Of a stretch of DNA of 64,000 nucleotides, positions 45,547-60,500 are shown in pieces (within the stretch, counting starts at the first letter, position 1; each line of letters starts with the position of its first letter). Origin of the DNA: Reticulitermes speratus (lineage: Eukaryota > Arthropoda > Insecta > Blattodea > Rhinotermitidae); NCBI GenBank assembly GCA_021186555.1, contig JAJKFL010000010.1:25426679-25490678 (forward strand), read 5' to 3'. The notes under the pieces were generated by a model. That model made no database searches and was not told the DNA's origin. It saw nothing but the letters and a program-made list of their open reading frames with translations. The position numbers were made by a program, and so were the translations under genes.

Positions 45547-48500
45547 GTCAGCGTAAGAATGACTTCACATGTAAATAAATAAGACGTGACTAATTGGCTT
45601 GTAGGACAGTAACTGTGATATGCAGGAGAGGAAGTGAGCACTAAGACTTGAGGCAGGAGAGGACGTGAGCATTAAGACTTGAGGCAGGAGAGGACGTGAG
45701 CATTAAGACTTGAGGCAGGAGAGGACGTGAGCATTAAGACTTGAGGCAGGAGAGGAAGTGAGCACTAAGACTTGAGGCAGGAGAGGACGTGAGCATTAAG
45801 ACTTGAGGCAGGAGAGGACGTGAGCATTAAGACTTGAGGCAGGAGAGGAAGTGAGCACTAAGACTTGAGGCAGGAGAGGACGTGAGCATTAAGACTTGAG
45901 GCAGGAGAGGACGTGAGCACTAAGACTTGAGGCAGGAGAGGACGTGAGCATTAAGACTTGAGGCAGGAGAGGAAGTGAGCACTAAGACTTGAGGCAGGAG
46001 AGGACGTGAGCATTAAGACTTGAGGCAGGAGAGGAAGTGAGCACTAAGACTTGAGGCAGGAGAGGACGTGAGCACTAAGACTTGAGGCAGGAGAGGACGT
46101 GAGCACTAAGAATTGAGGCAGGAGAGGAAGTGAGCACTAAGACTTGAGGCAGGAGAGGACGTGAGCACTAAGACTTGAGGCAGGAGAGGAAGTGAGCACT
46201 AAGACTTGAGGCAGACAGAGAAGTACCGTAGGGCGAGCAGGAGAGGAAGTGAGCACTAAGACTTGAGGCAGGAGAGGAAGTGAGCACTAAGACTTGAGGC
46301 AGACAGAGAAGTACCGTAGGGCGAGCAGGAGAGGAAGTGAGCACTAAGACTTGAGGCAGGAGAGGAAGTGAGCACTAAGACTTGAGGCAGGAGAGGAAGT
46401 GAGCACTAAGACTTGAGGCAGGAGAGGAAGTGAGCACTAAGACTTGAGGCAGACAGAGAAGTACCGTAGGGCGAGCAGGAGAGGAAGTGAGCACTAAGAC
46501 TTGAGGCAGACAGAGAACTACCGTAGGGCAAGCCGAGACATCAGAACGGGGAAACTTACAGTGAACGTGTGCCGAACGTGAACTGCAGAGATCGTGGTGT
46601 TAGCAGGAAGTTGTGGTGTTGATGCTGGAGAATCGACAGATAATATTTATTTATTGACATCACTCCTATTTGACTGCTTAACTTCTAAGTTGCTTTGTAT
46701 GTCCAAGCTGGTCATGCCAGTGCTTTCCCTTATCTGCCGCTACATGTTTACGGAACACAGCGACTTCCGTTTGGATTTCTGGATATTACGAAATTTGAAG
46801 TTCTTACAGCTCTGTTGATGATCAATCCAGTTCCCTCTAATATTACGCCGTGTCGACTGCTGAATGTAACTGTGTACCATTCGAAACGTCGAAACGTCAT
46901 AGAAGACATTTTCTGTCCTTAAATATATGGCAAGACTCCCTTGATGGGAGATCGGCCATTCGCAAGGCCTGTACGTACGTATTTAGGCCAAGTTACAGAC
47001 ACATGTTTGCTGCCTAGTGCCACAAGGTCAATGAGTTTTTCTCAGGCATTCCCACTTGTTATCATATAACTACACCGCGTGGACACAATGTAATATTTCT
47101 TACTGTGGTACATATAGTTACCAGTAGGCTTTAAAGGGATAAGTAAAATTAGGTCTGTGATAACCTATCAGTATTTGTGCTTCACATCTACATTAATGTG
47201 ACGTCTCTCATGCTCGTTTGATGGCGCCACAGGGCACGGACGTCACAGAGGCCTTCGAGGCGCACCACGTCACGACGGCAGCTGCCCACATGTTGAGGCA
47301 CTTCTACGTGAGGGCAGCCCGCACAGCACGCAACTCGCCTTACACGTTCCATGAGGTATGTTAATGCAGCATTCCCTTTACATCGCCTCTAGCAATGTGG
47401 CGTATTCCAGAACGACACGTCAGACATGTCTGTCTGTCGCTCGTCATCTTCAATACCGTCCAACTTTTGATCGAAAGAAAATGGTAATTTACTTGGTGCG
47501 CCCACGGAAACACCAACCATGTCATCACTATAGCTAGAGGTTGTGAAGGGTAGCTCAGTCAGAATAGTGACTGTGCTACCAGAGTGTCGATCAGACAACT
47601 GGTGTTTGAATCCCAGCTGGGTCACAGACAATGTACTGGTGTCACAGACACTGTACTGGTGTCACAGACACTGTACTGGTGTCACAGACACTGTACTGGT
47701 GTCACAGACAATGTACTCGTGTCACAGACACTGTACTGGTGTCACAGACAATGTACTGGTGTCACAGACACTGTACTCGTGTCACAGACACTGTACTCGT
47801 GTCACAGACACTGTACTCGTGTCACAGACACTGTACTGGTGTCACAGACACTTCCGTTTGTTGCTGATACAACAACATATGTCGCTGCGACAGCCAACCC
47901 CACATGTATGTCCTGGCGTGGAGCTCGACTAAGTGGCCACAACAGTTACTGGCTACAGATCTAAACAGAAAGTAATTTAGAGTTCTGACGTCTTGACAGT
48001 CGTGTGTTTGAGGATCACGGCGTCGTTTGGCATTCCAGAAGATCGGAATTATCAAGATAGGAAAATTCCGTAGAGCGGACTAAGTTGGCGCCGTCACGTG
48101 ACCACAACAACCGCCGAACATTGCTGATCTTGGTAAGCATGGTAAGTGTGGTAACAAGAAAATCAATGGCAATATTAGTTACCGTGGTAAGCGTGGCAAG
48201 TAATTTAAGCATGCCAGTCATAGAAATAAAGGTAAAATGGTAAAACGGCAAACGTGGTAACGCCGGTAATCGATGTAGTCACAAATATGCGACACGCAGG
48301 TGTTGGTGCAAACTGTCTTATTTTTTGTACGACTTTAACCAAGCTTGATTTTTTCCCCCACAGATTTCAGTAAAAATCTCCAACCTAAAATTTTATAAAA
48401 ATCCGTCTATTGTGATGCAAGCTGTTCCACACAGACGGACTGACAGATATGACGAAGCAGATGTTCCGTTTTGCAGCTGTGCTTTTACTGAACGCACCTC

Positions 48501-51500
48501 ATATTGCATGGTGCTCAGCTTGCTCACGATTTTACTCATTTACCTAATAGATCTTCAAACAAAATGTCAATACAATCGACCTGGTGTAAGAAGCACATTT
48601 AATTGACGTGGTCTTGCAGTCATTGCGACGTCATTAGCACATATAATTGACGTGGTCTTGCAGTCATTGCGACGTCATTAGCACATATAATTGACGTGGT
48701 CTTGCAGTCATTGCGACGTCATTAGCACATATAATTGACGTGGTCTTGCAGTCATTGCGACGTCATTAGCACACATCAACATGCAATTCACAATGTTCAC
48801 GCCTCAAACAAAAGCACCTTTTTGCTGAACTGCCCACAAGGGAATCTTTCCTCTTTGTTGCGTATTCATGCGTTATGCGAGCCGCTGCGTCTTTGCTCTT
48901 ATTCAGGATGGATTCTACAAAACTTTACAACGAAGGGCTCGGGCCGCCTTGGCCGGGGTTCCCCGGGGCCCCAACTGCTCCTCTGCTCTCATCGCAGACC
49001 TCCTGGCCCTGGGCTCAGTGGTCCTGGCCGTGCTCGCCGCCACCACCAGCAGCTACGCGGCCGGAGCTGTGGCCGGCTGTGTGCTGGCACTGAACGTGGT
49101 CACAGCGCACAACTTCCTGCACCAGAAGGACAACTGCCGCATGTACTACTTCAACCTGTCGTTCATGTCGTTCAGGTGCGTCTTGGTGCAGCAGAACTGT
49201 TGTTATACGGGTGTGAAACTTGGTCTGGCATGTTACGGGAACAACTTGGGCTGAGGTGCGGGGGAAGATTTTTGGATATAAGTGGGAGGAAGTAAAAGGA
49301 GTCTGGAGAAAATTGCATAATGAGGAGATTTTTTCTAATGTTTCGACAGCCCCTTAGGGGCCTAGGCCGTCTCATTTTTCGAGGCTTCACGATCACACTC
49401 AGACACACCACACTCGGTAGGACTCCTCTGGACGAGTGACCAGCCCGTCGCAGAGACCTCTACCTGACAACACACAACACTCATAACAGACAGACATCCA
49501 TGCCCTAGGCGGGATTCGAACCCGCAATCCTAGTAAGCGAATGAGGAGCTTTATATTTAAAGCATTCGTGAAATATCATTAGCGTGATGAAATGTGATTG
49601 GCAGGGCATGTGGTGTGCACAAGAATGTAGGGTTATGTTTGGAAAACCTGAAAGAAAGGGACAACTTGGAAGACCTATGCGTAAATGGTATCATTACTAA
49701 AATGGAACCAAAAGAAATAAGATAGAAGGGTGTGGATTGAGTTAATCTGGCTGAGGAAGGAAAGAAGTGTCAGGCTAGTTACTTAAGAGCGGACATCTAT
49801 AATGATGATTGCAAAGACAGGCCCAGTACGTGAATGACGAGGAGAGAAGCTGATTGTGGTCTACACTGAACTTTGCAATGACTTCTGATTTCATTCTGCT
49901 GCCTAGGAGACTCAGTTCGTATTTCTGCTGTGTCCACAGGGACTGGCGTGTGGGGCACGCCATGAGCCACCACCTTTTCCCAAACTCGCTGCTCGATCTT
50001 GACATCTCCATGTTCGCACCGTTGTTCCAGTTCCTGCCGGAACCTTCCAAGACTTGGTGGGGTCGATATGGGCCGTGGATATACAGTCCGCTGGTCTACA
50101 GTGTCATGTTTTACGGGCACATGGTCCTCAGGTGATATGTTCTTGTGTAATTTGTGTAACGTTTTAAAATATGAAGTCACAAATATCACATATAAATATC
50201 CAGTCCGTACCGCGCAGTGAACACACTCCGTCTCAGTTATACAAACCAGTCAGTTAATGTTGTACAGTGAAATAATCGCTGTTTGTTCTGAGATCCACAC
50301 AAAACACATAAATACAGTCCGTACCGCCCAGTAAACACACTCCGTCTCAGTTATACAAACCAGTCAGTTAATGTTGTACAGAGAAATAATCGCTGTTTGT
50401 TCTGAGATCCACACAAAACACATAAATACAGTCCGTACCGCGCAGTGAACACACTCCGTCTCAGTTATACAAACCAGTCAGTTAATGTTGTACAGAGAAA
50501 TAATCGCTGTTTGTTCTGAGATCCACACAAAACACATAAATACAGTCCGTACCGCACAGTAAACACACTCCGTCTCAGTTATACAAACCAGTCAGTTAAT
50601 GTTGTACAGAGAAATAATCGCTGTTTGTTCTGAGATCCACACAAAACACATAAATACAGTCCGTACCGCCCAGTAAACACACTCCGTCTCAGTTATACAA
50701 ACCAGTCAGTTAATGTTGTACAGAGAAATAATCGCTGTTTGTTCTGAGATCCACACAAAACACATAAATACAGTCCGTACCGCGCAGTGAACACACTCCG
50801 TCTCAGTTATACAAACCAGTCAGTTAATGTTGTACAGAGAAATAATCGCTGTTTGTTCTGAGATCCACACAAAACACATAAATACAGTCCGTACCGCGCA
50901 GTGAACACACTCCGTCTCAGTTATACAAACCAGTCAGTTAATGTTGTACAGAGAAATAATCGCTGTTTGTTCTGAGATCCACACAAAACACATAAATACA
51001 GTCCGTACCGCACAGTAAACACACTCCGTCTCAGTTATACAAACCAGTCAGTTAATGTTGTACAGAGAAATAATCGCTGTTTGTTCTGAGATCCACACAA
51101 AACACATAAATACAGTCCGTACCGCACAGTAAACACACTCCGTCTCAGTTATACAAACCAGTCAGTTAATGTTGTACAGAGAAATAATCGCTGTTTGTTC
51201 TGAGATCCACACAAAACACATAAATACAGTCCGTACCGCCCAGTAAACACACTCCGTCTCATTTATACAAACCAGTCAGTTAATGTTGTACAGAGAAATA
51301 ATCGCTGTTTGTTCTGAGATCCACACAAAACACATAAATACAGTCCGTACCGCGCAGTGAACACACTCCGTCTCAGTTATACAAACCAGTCAGTTAATGT
51401 TGTACAGAGAAATAATCGCTGTTTGTTCTGAGATCCACACAAAACACATAAATACAGTCCGTACCGCACAGTAAACACACTCCGTCTCAGTTATACAAAC

Positions 51501-54500
51501 CAGTCAGTTAATGTTGTACAGAGAAATAATCGCTGTTTGTTCTGAGATCCACACAAAACACATAAATACAGTCCGTACCGCGCAGTGAACACACTCCGTC
51601 TCAGTTATACAAACCAGTCAGTTAATGTTGTACAGTGAAATAATCGCTGTTTGTTCTGAGATCCACACAAAACATAAATACAGTCCGTACCGCGCAGTAA
51701 ACACACTCCGTCTCAGTTATACAAACCAGTCAGTTAATGCTGTACAGTGAAATAATCGCTGTTTGTTCTGAGATCCACACAAAACATAAATACAGTCCGT
51801 ACCGCGCAGTAAAACACACTCCGTCTCAGTTATACAAACCAGTCAGTTAATGCTGTACAGTGAAATAATCGCTGTTTGTTCTGAGATCCACACAAAACAC
51901 ATAAATACACTGTGTGGGCAGAACGTAGAATTTGTGAATGTTAAACTGGTGGTACACATAGCTTTATAAAGAGTTAAGTGTGCTGTCAACAGTACCGAAT
52001 GTATGTGCTTATAATCTCGAATGATTTGATGGCAGTGAATAATGAATAGAGAACAGTGTAGAAGGAAGCAGCTGTCTGCTTGACATCTGCGTCGCATTAC
52101 GGAGAATATCCACGAATCATTCAGTTATGACAGTCGGTGTCCAGACGGTGTTCGAACCAGACGGTTCCGCAGTACAAGTCAGAAGCATTACTGCACACAG
52201 CAAGTCTCGTTGTCACAAAGCTGTCACCCCGTCACCTCTGTTTCCCCCTTCCTCTGATCTCGAGGTGACTTCAAATGGTAGCATGAGATGCGCCTTTCAC
52301 GGCCTTCTAAATCTTCGTGTGCTGGCACAGTGAGATACGAGGTACGTGTCTGAAGTGTCTGGCACAGTGCGTTCCGAGGTACGTGTCTGAAGTGTCTGGT
52401 ACAGTGAGTTCCGAGGTACGTGTCTGAAGTGTCTGGTACAGTGAGTTCCGAGGTACGTGTCTGAAGTGTCTGGTACAGTGAGTTCCTTGGTACGCATCTG
52501 AAGTGTCTGGCACAGTGCGTTCCGAGGTACGCATCTGAAGTGTCTGGCACAGTGCGTTCCGAGGTACGTGTCTGAAGAGCCCCCAAGCGGTCAATTTATC
52601 AAAGGGCACAACTGCACATTAGTGTCAACAAATTGCACTAGGTTCGCTACTGGCCATTGCACTAACGTTAAAACCTGTACCATTGGTAACAACGTTACAT
52701 TATGCATGCCGATGTGAGTAGCTAACAATACAGTGGTTACTGTCACACCGTCATCACACTGTGTTGCAATGTGACTAATGACAGTATCACATTACGATGT
52801 GAGTAGCTAACAATACAGTGGTTACTGTCACACCGTCATCACACTGTGTTGCAATGTGACTAATGACAGTATCACATTACGATGTGAGTAGCTAACAATA
52901 CAGTGGTTACTGTCACACCGTCATCACACTGTGTTGCAATGTGACTAATGACAGTATCACATTACGATGTGAGTAGCTAACAATACAGTGGTTACTGTCA
53001 CACCGTCATCACACTGTGTTGCAATGTGACTAATGACAGTATCACATTACCAATGTTGCTACCATACACGTCATCGTTTTGCCATCAATAGTTTATTTCA
53101 ATGGCCCAACAGCCCCTATTGGCATCCTCATTATCGACGCTTCACGATCACACTCAGACACGCCACACTCGGTAGGACTCCTCTGGACGAGTGATCAGCC
53201 TGTCGCAGAGACCTCTACCTGACAACACACAACACTCACAACAGACAGACATCAATGCTGACGGAGGGATTCGAACCCACAATCCTAGTAAGCGAGCGGC
53301 CGCAGACCGACGCCTTAGACCAGCGGCCATTGGGCTGCCATCAATCGTTACAGAAATATAAATATTAAACCAGCAGAAGGTTGAGTTTGCACAATTGTTG
53401 TGGCGTGACTGAGGACGGATGTATATATGTATATATATGTATTTATATGTGAGTTTGCACAATTGTTGTGGCGTGACTGAGGACGGATGTGTATGTGTAT
53501 ATATATGTATTTATATGTGAGTTTGCACAATTGTTGTTGTATGACTGAGGACGGATGTGTATATTATATATTGTATTTATATGTGGTTTGCACAATTGTT
53601 GTGTATGACTGAGGACGGATGTGTATATATATATTTGTATTTATATGTGAGTTTGCACAATTGTTGTTGTATGACTGAGGACGGATGTGTATATAATATA
53701 TATGTGTATTTATAATGTGGTTTTGCACAATTGTTGTTGTATGACTGAGGACGGATGTGTAAATATAAATTGAATTATATGTGTGTTTGCACAATTGTTG
53801 TGTATGACTGAGGACGGATGTGTATATATATAATATAGTAATATTAATATGTGAGTTTGCACAATTGTTGTTGTATGACTGAGGACGGATGTGTATATAT
53901 AATATGTGTATTTATATGTGTGTTTGCACAATTGTTGTTGTATGACTGAGGACGGATGTAGTAATATATATGTGTATATTATATTGTAGTTTGCACAATT
54001 GTTGTTGTATGACTGAGGACGGATGTGTAATATATATATGTGAATTTATATGTGTGTTGCACAATTGTTGTTGTATGACTGAGGACGGATGTGTATATAT
54101 ATATGTGTATTATATGTGGTTTGCACAATTGTTGTTGTATGACTGAGGACGGATGTTAATAAATATATGTGTAATTATATATGTGTGTTTGCACAATTGT
54201 TGTTGTATGACTGAGGACGGATGTGTATATATATAATAGTATTATATGTGGTTTGCACAATTGTTGTTGTATGACTGAGGACGGATGTGTAAATATAATA
54301 TGGTATATTATAATGTGTGTTTGCACAATTGTTGTGATGACTGAGGACGGATGTGTAATATAATATATGGTATTTATATGTGTGTTTGCACAATTTGTTG
54401 TATGACTGAGGACGGATGTGTATAATATAAATTTATTTATATGTGGTTTGCACAATTGTTGTTGTATGACTGAGGACGGAGTTATAATATATATTGTATT

Positions 54501-57475
54501 TATATGTGTGTTTGCACAATGTTGTTGTATGACTGAGGACGGATGTGTATATATATATGTGTATTATAATGTGTGTTTGCACAATTGTTGTTGTATGACT
54601 GAGGACGGATGGTATATATATATTATAATTGTTAAATGTTGTAATGATGTTATTATGTATAATATGTTAATGTTTTGTATGACTGAGGACGGATGTGTAA
54701 TATATATATGTATTATATGTGTTTGCACAATTGTTGTTGTATGACTGAGGACGGATGTGTATATATATATGTTATTATATGTGTTTGCACAATTGTTGTT
54801 GTATGACTGAGGACGGATGTGTATAATATAATGTGTATTTAATGTGTGTTTGCACAATTGTTGTTGTATGACTGAGGACGGATTGTAATATATATGTGTA
54901 TTTATATGTGTGTTTGCACAATTGTTGTTGTATGACTGAGACGGATGTGTATATATATATGTGTATTTATATGTGTGTTTGCACAATTGTTGTTGTATGA
55001 CTGAGGACGGATGTGTATATATATATTGTAATTTATATGTGTGTTTGCACAATTGTTGTTGTATGACTGAGGACGATGTGTAATATATATATGTATTTAT
55101 ATGTGGTTTGCACAATTGTTGTTGTATGACTGAGGACGGATGTGTATAATATATATGTATTTATATGTGTGTTTGCACAATTGTTGTTGTATGACTGAGG
55201 ACGGATGTGTATATATATATATTAATATTATATGTGTGTTTGCACAATTGTTGTTGTATGACTGAGGACGGATGTGTATATATATATGTGTATTATATGT
55301 GTGTTTGCACAATTGTTGTTGTATGACTGAGGACGGATGTTATATATATATATGTATTTATATGTGAGTTTGCACAATTGTTGTTGATGACTGAGACGAT
55401 GTGTATATTAAATGTATTATATTGTTTTTGCACAATTGTTGTTGTATGACTGAGGACGGATGTATAGTAATATTGTATTTATATGTGGTTTGCACAATGT
55501 TGTTGTATGACTGGACGGATGGTATAATATAATGTATTTATATGTGTTTGCACAATGTTGTTGTATGACTGAGGACGGATGTTATATAATATATGTATTT
55601 ATATGTGGTTTGCACAATTGTTTTGTATGACGAGGACGGATGTGTATATATATATGTTATTATATGTGTGTTTGCACAATGTTGTTGTATGACTGAGGAC
55701 GATGTGTATATATATATGTGTATTTATATGTGTGTTTGCACAATTGTTGTTGTATGACTGAGGACGGATGTGTATATATAATGTGTATTATATGTGTGTT
55801 TGCACAATTGTTGTTGTATGACGAGGACGGATGTGTAAATATAATGTGTATTTATATGTGTAGTTTTGCACAATTGTTGTTGTATGACTGAGACGGATGT
55901 GTAATATATATATGTATTTATATGTGTGTTTGCACAATTGTTGTTGTATGACTGAGGACGATGTGTATATATATATGTGTATTTATATGTTGTTTGCACA
56001 ATGTGTTGTATGACTGAGGACGGATTGTATAATATATAATGTGTATTTATATGTGTGTTTGCACAATTGTTGTTTATGACTGAGGACGATGTTATAATAT
56101 ATAGTGTATTTATAGTGTTTTGCACAATTGTTGTTGTATGACTGAGGACGGATGTGTATATATATATATTTATATTTATCATTGTTGTGTATTGCACAAT
56201 GTGTTAGTATGTATAATGATGGACGGATGATGAATATATATATAATGTTATTTAATGTGTGTTTGCACAATTGTTGTTGTATGACTGAGGACGGATGTGT
56301 ATATAATATATGATGTATTTATATGTGTTTTGCACAATTGTTGTTGTATGACTGAGGACGGATGTGTATATATATATGTGTATTTATATGTGTGTTTGCA
56401 CAATTGTTGTTGTATGACTGAGGACGGATGTGTATATATATAATGTGTATTTATATGTGTGTTTGCACAATTGTTGTTGTATGACTGAGGACGGATGTGT
56501 ATAATATATATGTAATTATAATGTGTGTTTGCACAATTGTTGTTGTATGACTGAGGACGGATGTGTATATATATATGTGTATTTATATGTGTGTTTGCAC
56601 AATTGTTGTTGTATGACTGAGGACGGATGTGTATAATATATGTGTATTAATATGTGTGTTTGCACAATTGTTGTTGTATGACTGAGGACGGATGTGTAAT
56701 ATATATGTTGTATTTATATGTGTGTTTGCACAATTGTTGTTGTATGACTGAGGACGGATGTGTATATATATATATGTGTATTTATATGTGTGTTTGCACA
56801 ATTGTTGTTGTATGACTGAGGACGGATGTGTATAATATATATGTGTAATTTATAATGTGAGTTTGCACAATTGTTGTTTGTATGACTGAGGACGGATGTA
56901 GTATATATATATGTGTATTTATATGTTGTTTGCACAATTGTTGTTGTAATGACTGAGGACGGATGTGTAATATATATATGTGTATTTATATGTGTTTTGC
57001 ACAATTGTTGTTGTATGACTGAGGACGGATGTGATATATATATATTGTATTATATGTGTGTTTGCACAATTGTTGTTGTATGACTGAGGACGGATGTGTA
57101 TATATATATGTGTATTTAATATGTGTTTGCACAATTGTTGTTGTATGACTGAGGACGGATGTGTATATATATATTGTATTTATATGTGTTTTGCACAATT
57201 GTTTGTTGTATGACTGAGGACGGATGTGTATATATATATGTATTTTAATGTGTTTTGCACAATTGTTGTTGTAGACTGAGGACAGTGAATTAAAGTATAT
57301 ATTGATGAAAGGTTAATAATATAATTTACTAATGTCATGTAACGTTATAACGCACTAAGCACACTGCATATGTTTAATTGACACACATAACGAAGCATAT
57401 CTATAGTTTTATTCGACAATTAAAAGCATGACAGACGCTAATAACTCTGTCTTCTTTTGTGTTCCGCACAATTGT

Positions 57476-57540
<65 letters not shown>

Positions 57541-60500
57541 CACAATTGTTGTTGTATGACTGAGGACGGATGTGTATATATATATGTGTAATTTATAATG
57601 TGAGTTTGCACAATTGTTGATGTATGACTGAGGACGGATGTGTATATATATATGTGTATTTATATGTGTGTTTGCACAATTGTTGTTGTATGACTGAGGA
57701 CGGATGTGTATAATATATATGTGTAATTTATATGTGTGTTTGCACAATTGTTGTTGTATGACTGAGGACGGATGTGTATATATATAGTGTATTTATAATG
57801 TGTGTTTGCACAATTGTATGTTGTATGACTGAGGACGGATGTAATAAATAGTATTATATGTGTGATTGCACATGTGTATGTGAATATATAATTATACGTT
57901 TGTAAAAAAAAAAAATATATGTATTTATATGTATGTATTGTATAATGAGAGAATTAAAAGTAGATATATTGACAAAATATACACTAATATTTCTACTAAT
58001 GTCATGTACACGTTATAAGCACGCACTAACGCACACTGCATATGTTTACATTGACACACACATACACACACGCACACGCACTATCTCATCAGTTTAATGT
58101 CGACAATTAAAAGCAGTGCACAGACGCTAAGTACGTCTGTCTGTCTTTCTGTGTTCCGCACAGATTGTGGCCTGTGGCAAAGGGCAATCTCGATGCGTTA
58201 CGCATGGATGACGCTATTCCTCTGCTGATCCCCCTGTCAATGGTGGCGTTTGCGGGGTCAAGCCCTGGGGAGGCGTTCCTGATGTGGATGTGGGTAACCG
58301 CAACGTCCAGCCTCTTCTTCCACGTCATTGCGTTCAACGGAGCACATCACCACCCTGAGATATTCCACGAAGGAGACGCCCCCAGGTACTTTCTCTTTAG
58401 AGTACTAGCTTGTATTGATGGGCAAAGTAAGTAGAGAGCAGGGTGTTCTGTCAAGTGGGGTCACGTCATGTTACAGGTGCTGCACCTGGGACAGTGTGGT
58501 GGGGGCGGGTAAGGGAAAACTGGATTAATATGGGGCAGAATGAATAAACGATAAGTTTTAAATAAGCAAAAAATATATTTAAGTAACTAAACAAATAAAC
58601 AATATGCAATAGAAATGCAGTATAATGTAAAAAATCGCTACTAATATTTACCAAATATGGTAATGATTTATCCGTGACAGCTTCAACTTTTATTGTCCAA
58701 TTTTTCTTCTAAATGCGAGGAATGTAAAATATGTTAGCAGTGCTTTGTTATGCGAATTATTACATTTTGTTTAGAATTAAGACTAATAAGGAAGAGTTCC
58801 CTGTACAACTTATATATAAAGATACAGTCCGTACCGCGCAGTAAACACACTCCGTCTCAGTTATACAAACCAGTCAGTTAATGTTGTACAGTGAAATAAT
58901 CGCTGTTTGTTCTGAGATCCACACAAAACACATAAATACAGTCCGTACCGCGCAGTAAACACACTCCGTCTCAGTTATACAAACCAGTCAGTTAATGTTG
59001 TACAGTGAAATAATCGCTGTTTGTTCTGAGATCCACACAAAACACATAAATACAGTCCGTACACCGCAGTAAACTCACTCCCGTCTCAGTTATACAAACC
59101 AGTCAGTAATGTTGTACAGTGAAATAACGCTGTTTGTTCTGAGATCCACACAAACAAATAAATACAGTCCGTACCGCGCAGTAAACACACTCCGTCTCAG
59201 TTATACAAACCAGTCAGTTAATGTTGTACAGTGAAATAATCGCTGTTTGTTCTGAGATCCACACAAAACACATAAATACAGTCCGTACCGCGCAGTAAAC
59301 ACACTCCGTCTCAGTTATACAAACCAGTCAGTTAATGTTGTACAGTGAAATAATCGATGTTTGTTCTGAGATCCACACAAAACACATAAATACAGTCCGT
59401 ACCGCGCAGTAAACACACTCCGTCTCAGTTATACAAACCAGTCAGTTAATGTTGTACAGTGAAATAATCGCTGTTTGTTCTGAGATCCACACAAAACACA
59501 TAAATACAGTCCGTACCGCGCAGTAAACACACTCCGTCTCAGTTATACAAACCAGTCAGTTAATGTTGTACAGTGAAATAATCGCTGTTTGTTCTGAGAT
59601 CCACACAAAACACATAAATACAGTCCGTACCGCGCAGTAAACACACTCCGTCTCAGTTATACAAACCAGTCAGTTAATGTTGTACAGTGAAATAATCGCT
59701 GTTTGTTCTGAGATCCACACAAAACACATAAATACAGTCCGTACCGCGCAGTAAACACACTCCGTCTCAGTTATACAAACCAGTCAGTTAATGCTGTACA
59801 GTGAAATAATCGCTGTTTGTTCTGAGATCCACACAAAACACATAAATACAGTCCGTACCGCGCAGTAAACACACTCCGTCTCAGTTATACAAACCAGTCA
59901 GTTAATGTTGTACAGTGAAATAATCGCTGTTTGTTCTGAGATCCACACAAAACACATAAATACAGTCCGTACCGCGCAGTAAACACACTCCGTCTCAGTT
60001 ATACAAACCAGTCAGTTAATGCTGTACAGTGAAATAATCGCTGTTTGTTCTGAGATCCACACAAAACACATAAATACAGTCCGTACCGCGCAGTAAACAC
60101 ACTCCGTCTCAGTTATACAAACCAGTCAGTTAATGCTGTACAGTGAAATAATCGCTGTTTGTTCTGAGATCCACACAAAACACATAAATACACTGTATGG
60201 GCAGAACGTAGAATTTGTGAATGTTTAAATTCTCCAACAAATCGCACCGAAGACGCCATGAATTAAACCTACCCCCCCCCCCCTTCAAGCCGATGTAACT
60301 TTATGTCGACCCCTTTCAGAACACACCCCACTGTTTCAGACAGGACCGCGACTGGGGCCTGGCCCAGCTGGACACGGTGCGGGAGCGACCGGCTGTCAAC
60401 AGCTCGCTGTTTGCCGCTCTGACCAACTTCGGATACCACGGCCTGCACCACTTGTTCCCTGCCGTGGACCACAGCCGACTGCCGCTACTCTACCCCGCTC

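Noticed and set aside
45547-45552. Alternative donor AGC|GTAAGA for Cyt-b5-r exon 1
   Set aside because: Better consensus, but it adds two residues between TK and GTD where family members are contiguous. It remains possible as an alternative.
53154-57747. Many 60-180-codon minus-strand frames ([12 protein letters not shown] type, and a poly-Lys frame)
   Set aside because: They are readings of the 66-bp satellite broken by indels; the poly-Lys frame is the 63-T run.
60320-60339. First AG as acceptor for Cyt-b5-r exon 6
   Set aside because: It would shift the reading frame away from [10 protein letters not shown] and the HGLHH box. The second AG keeps the frame.
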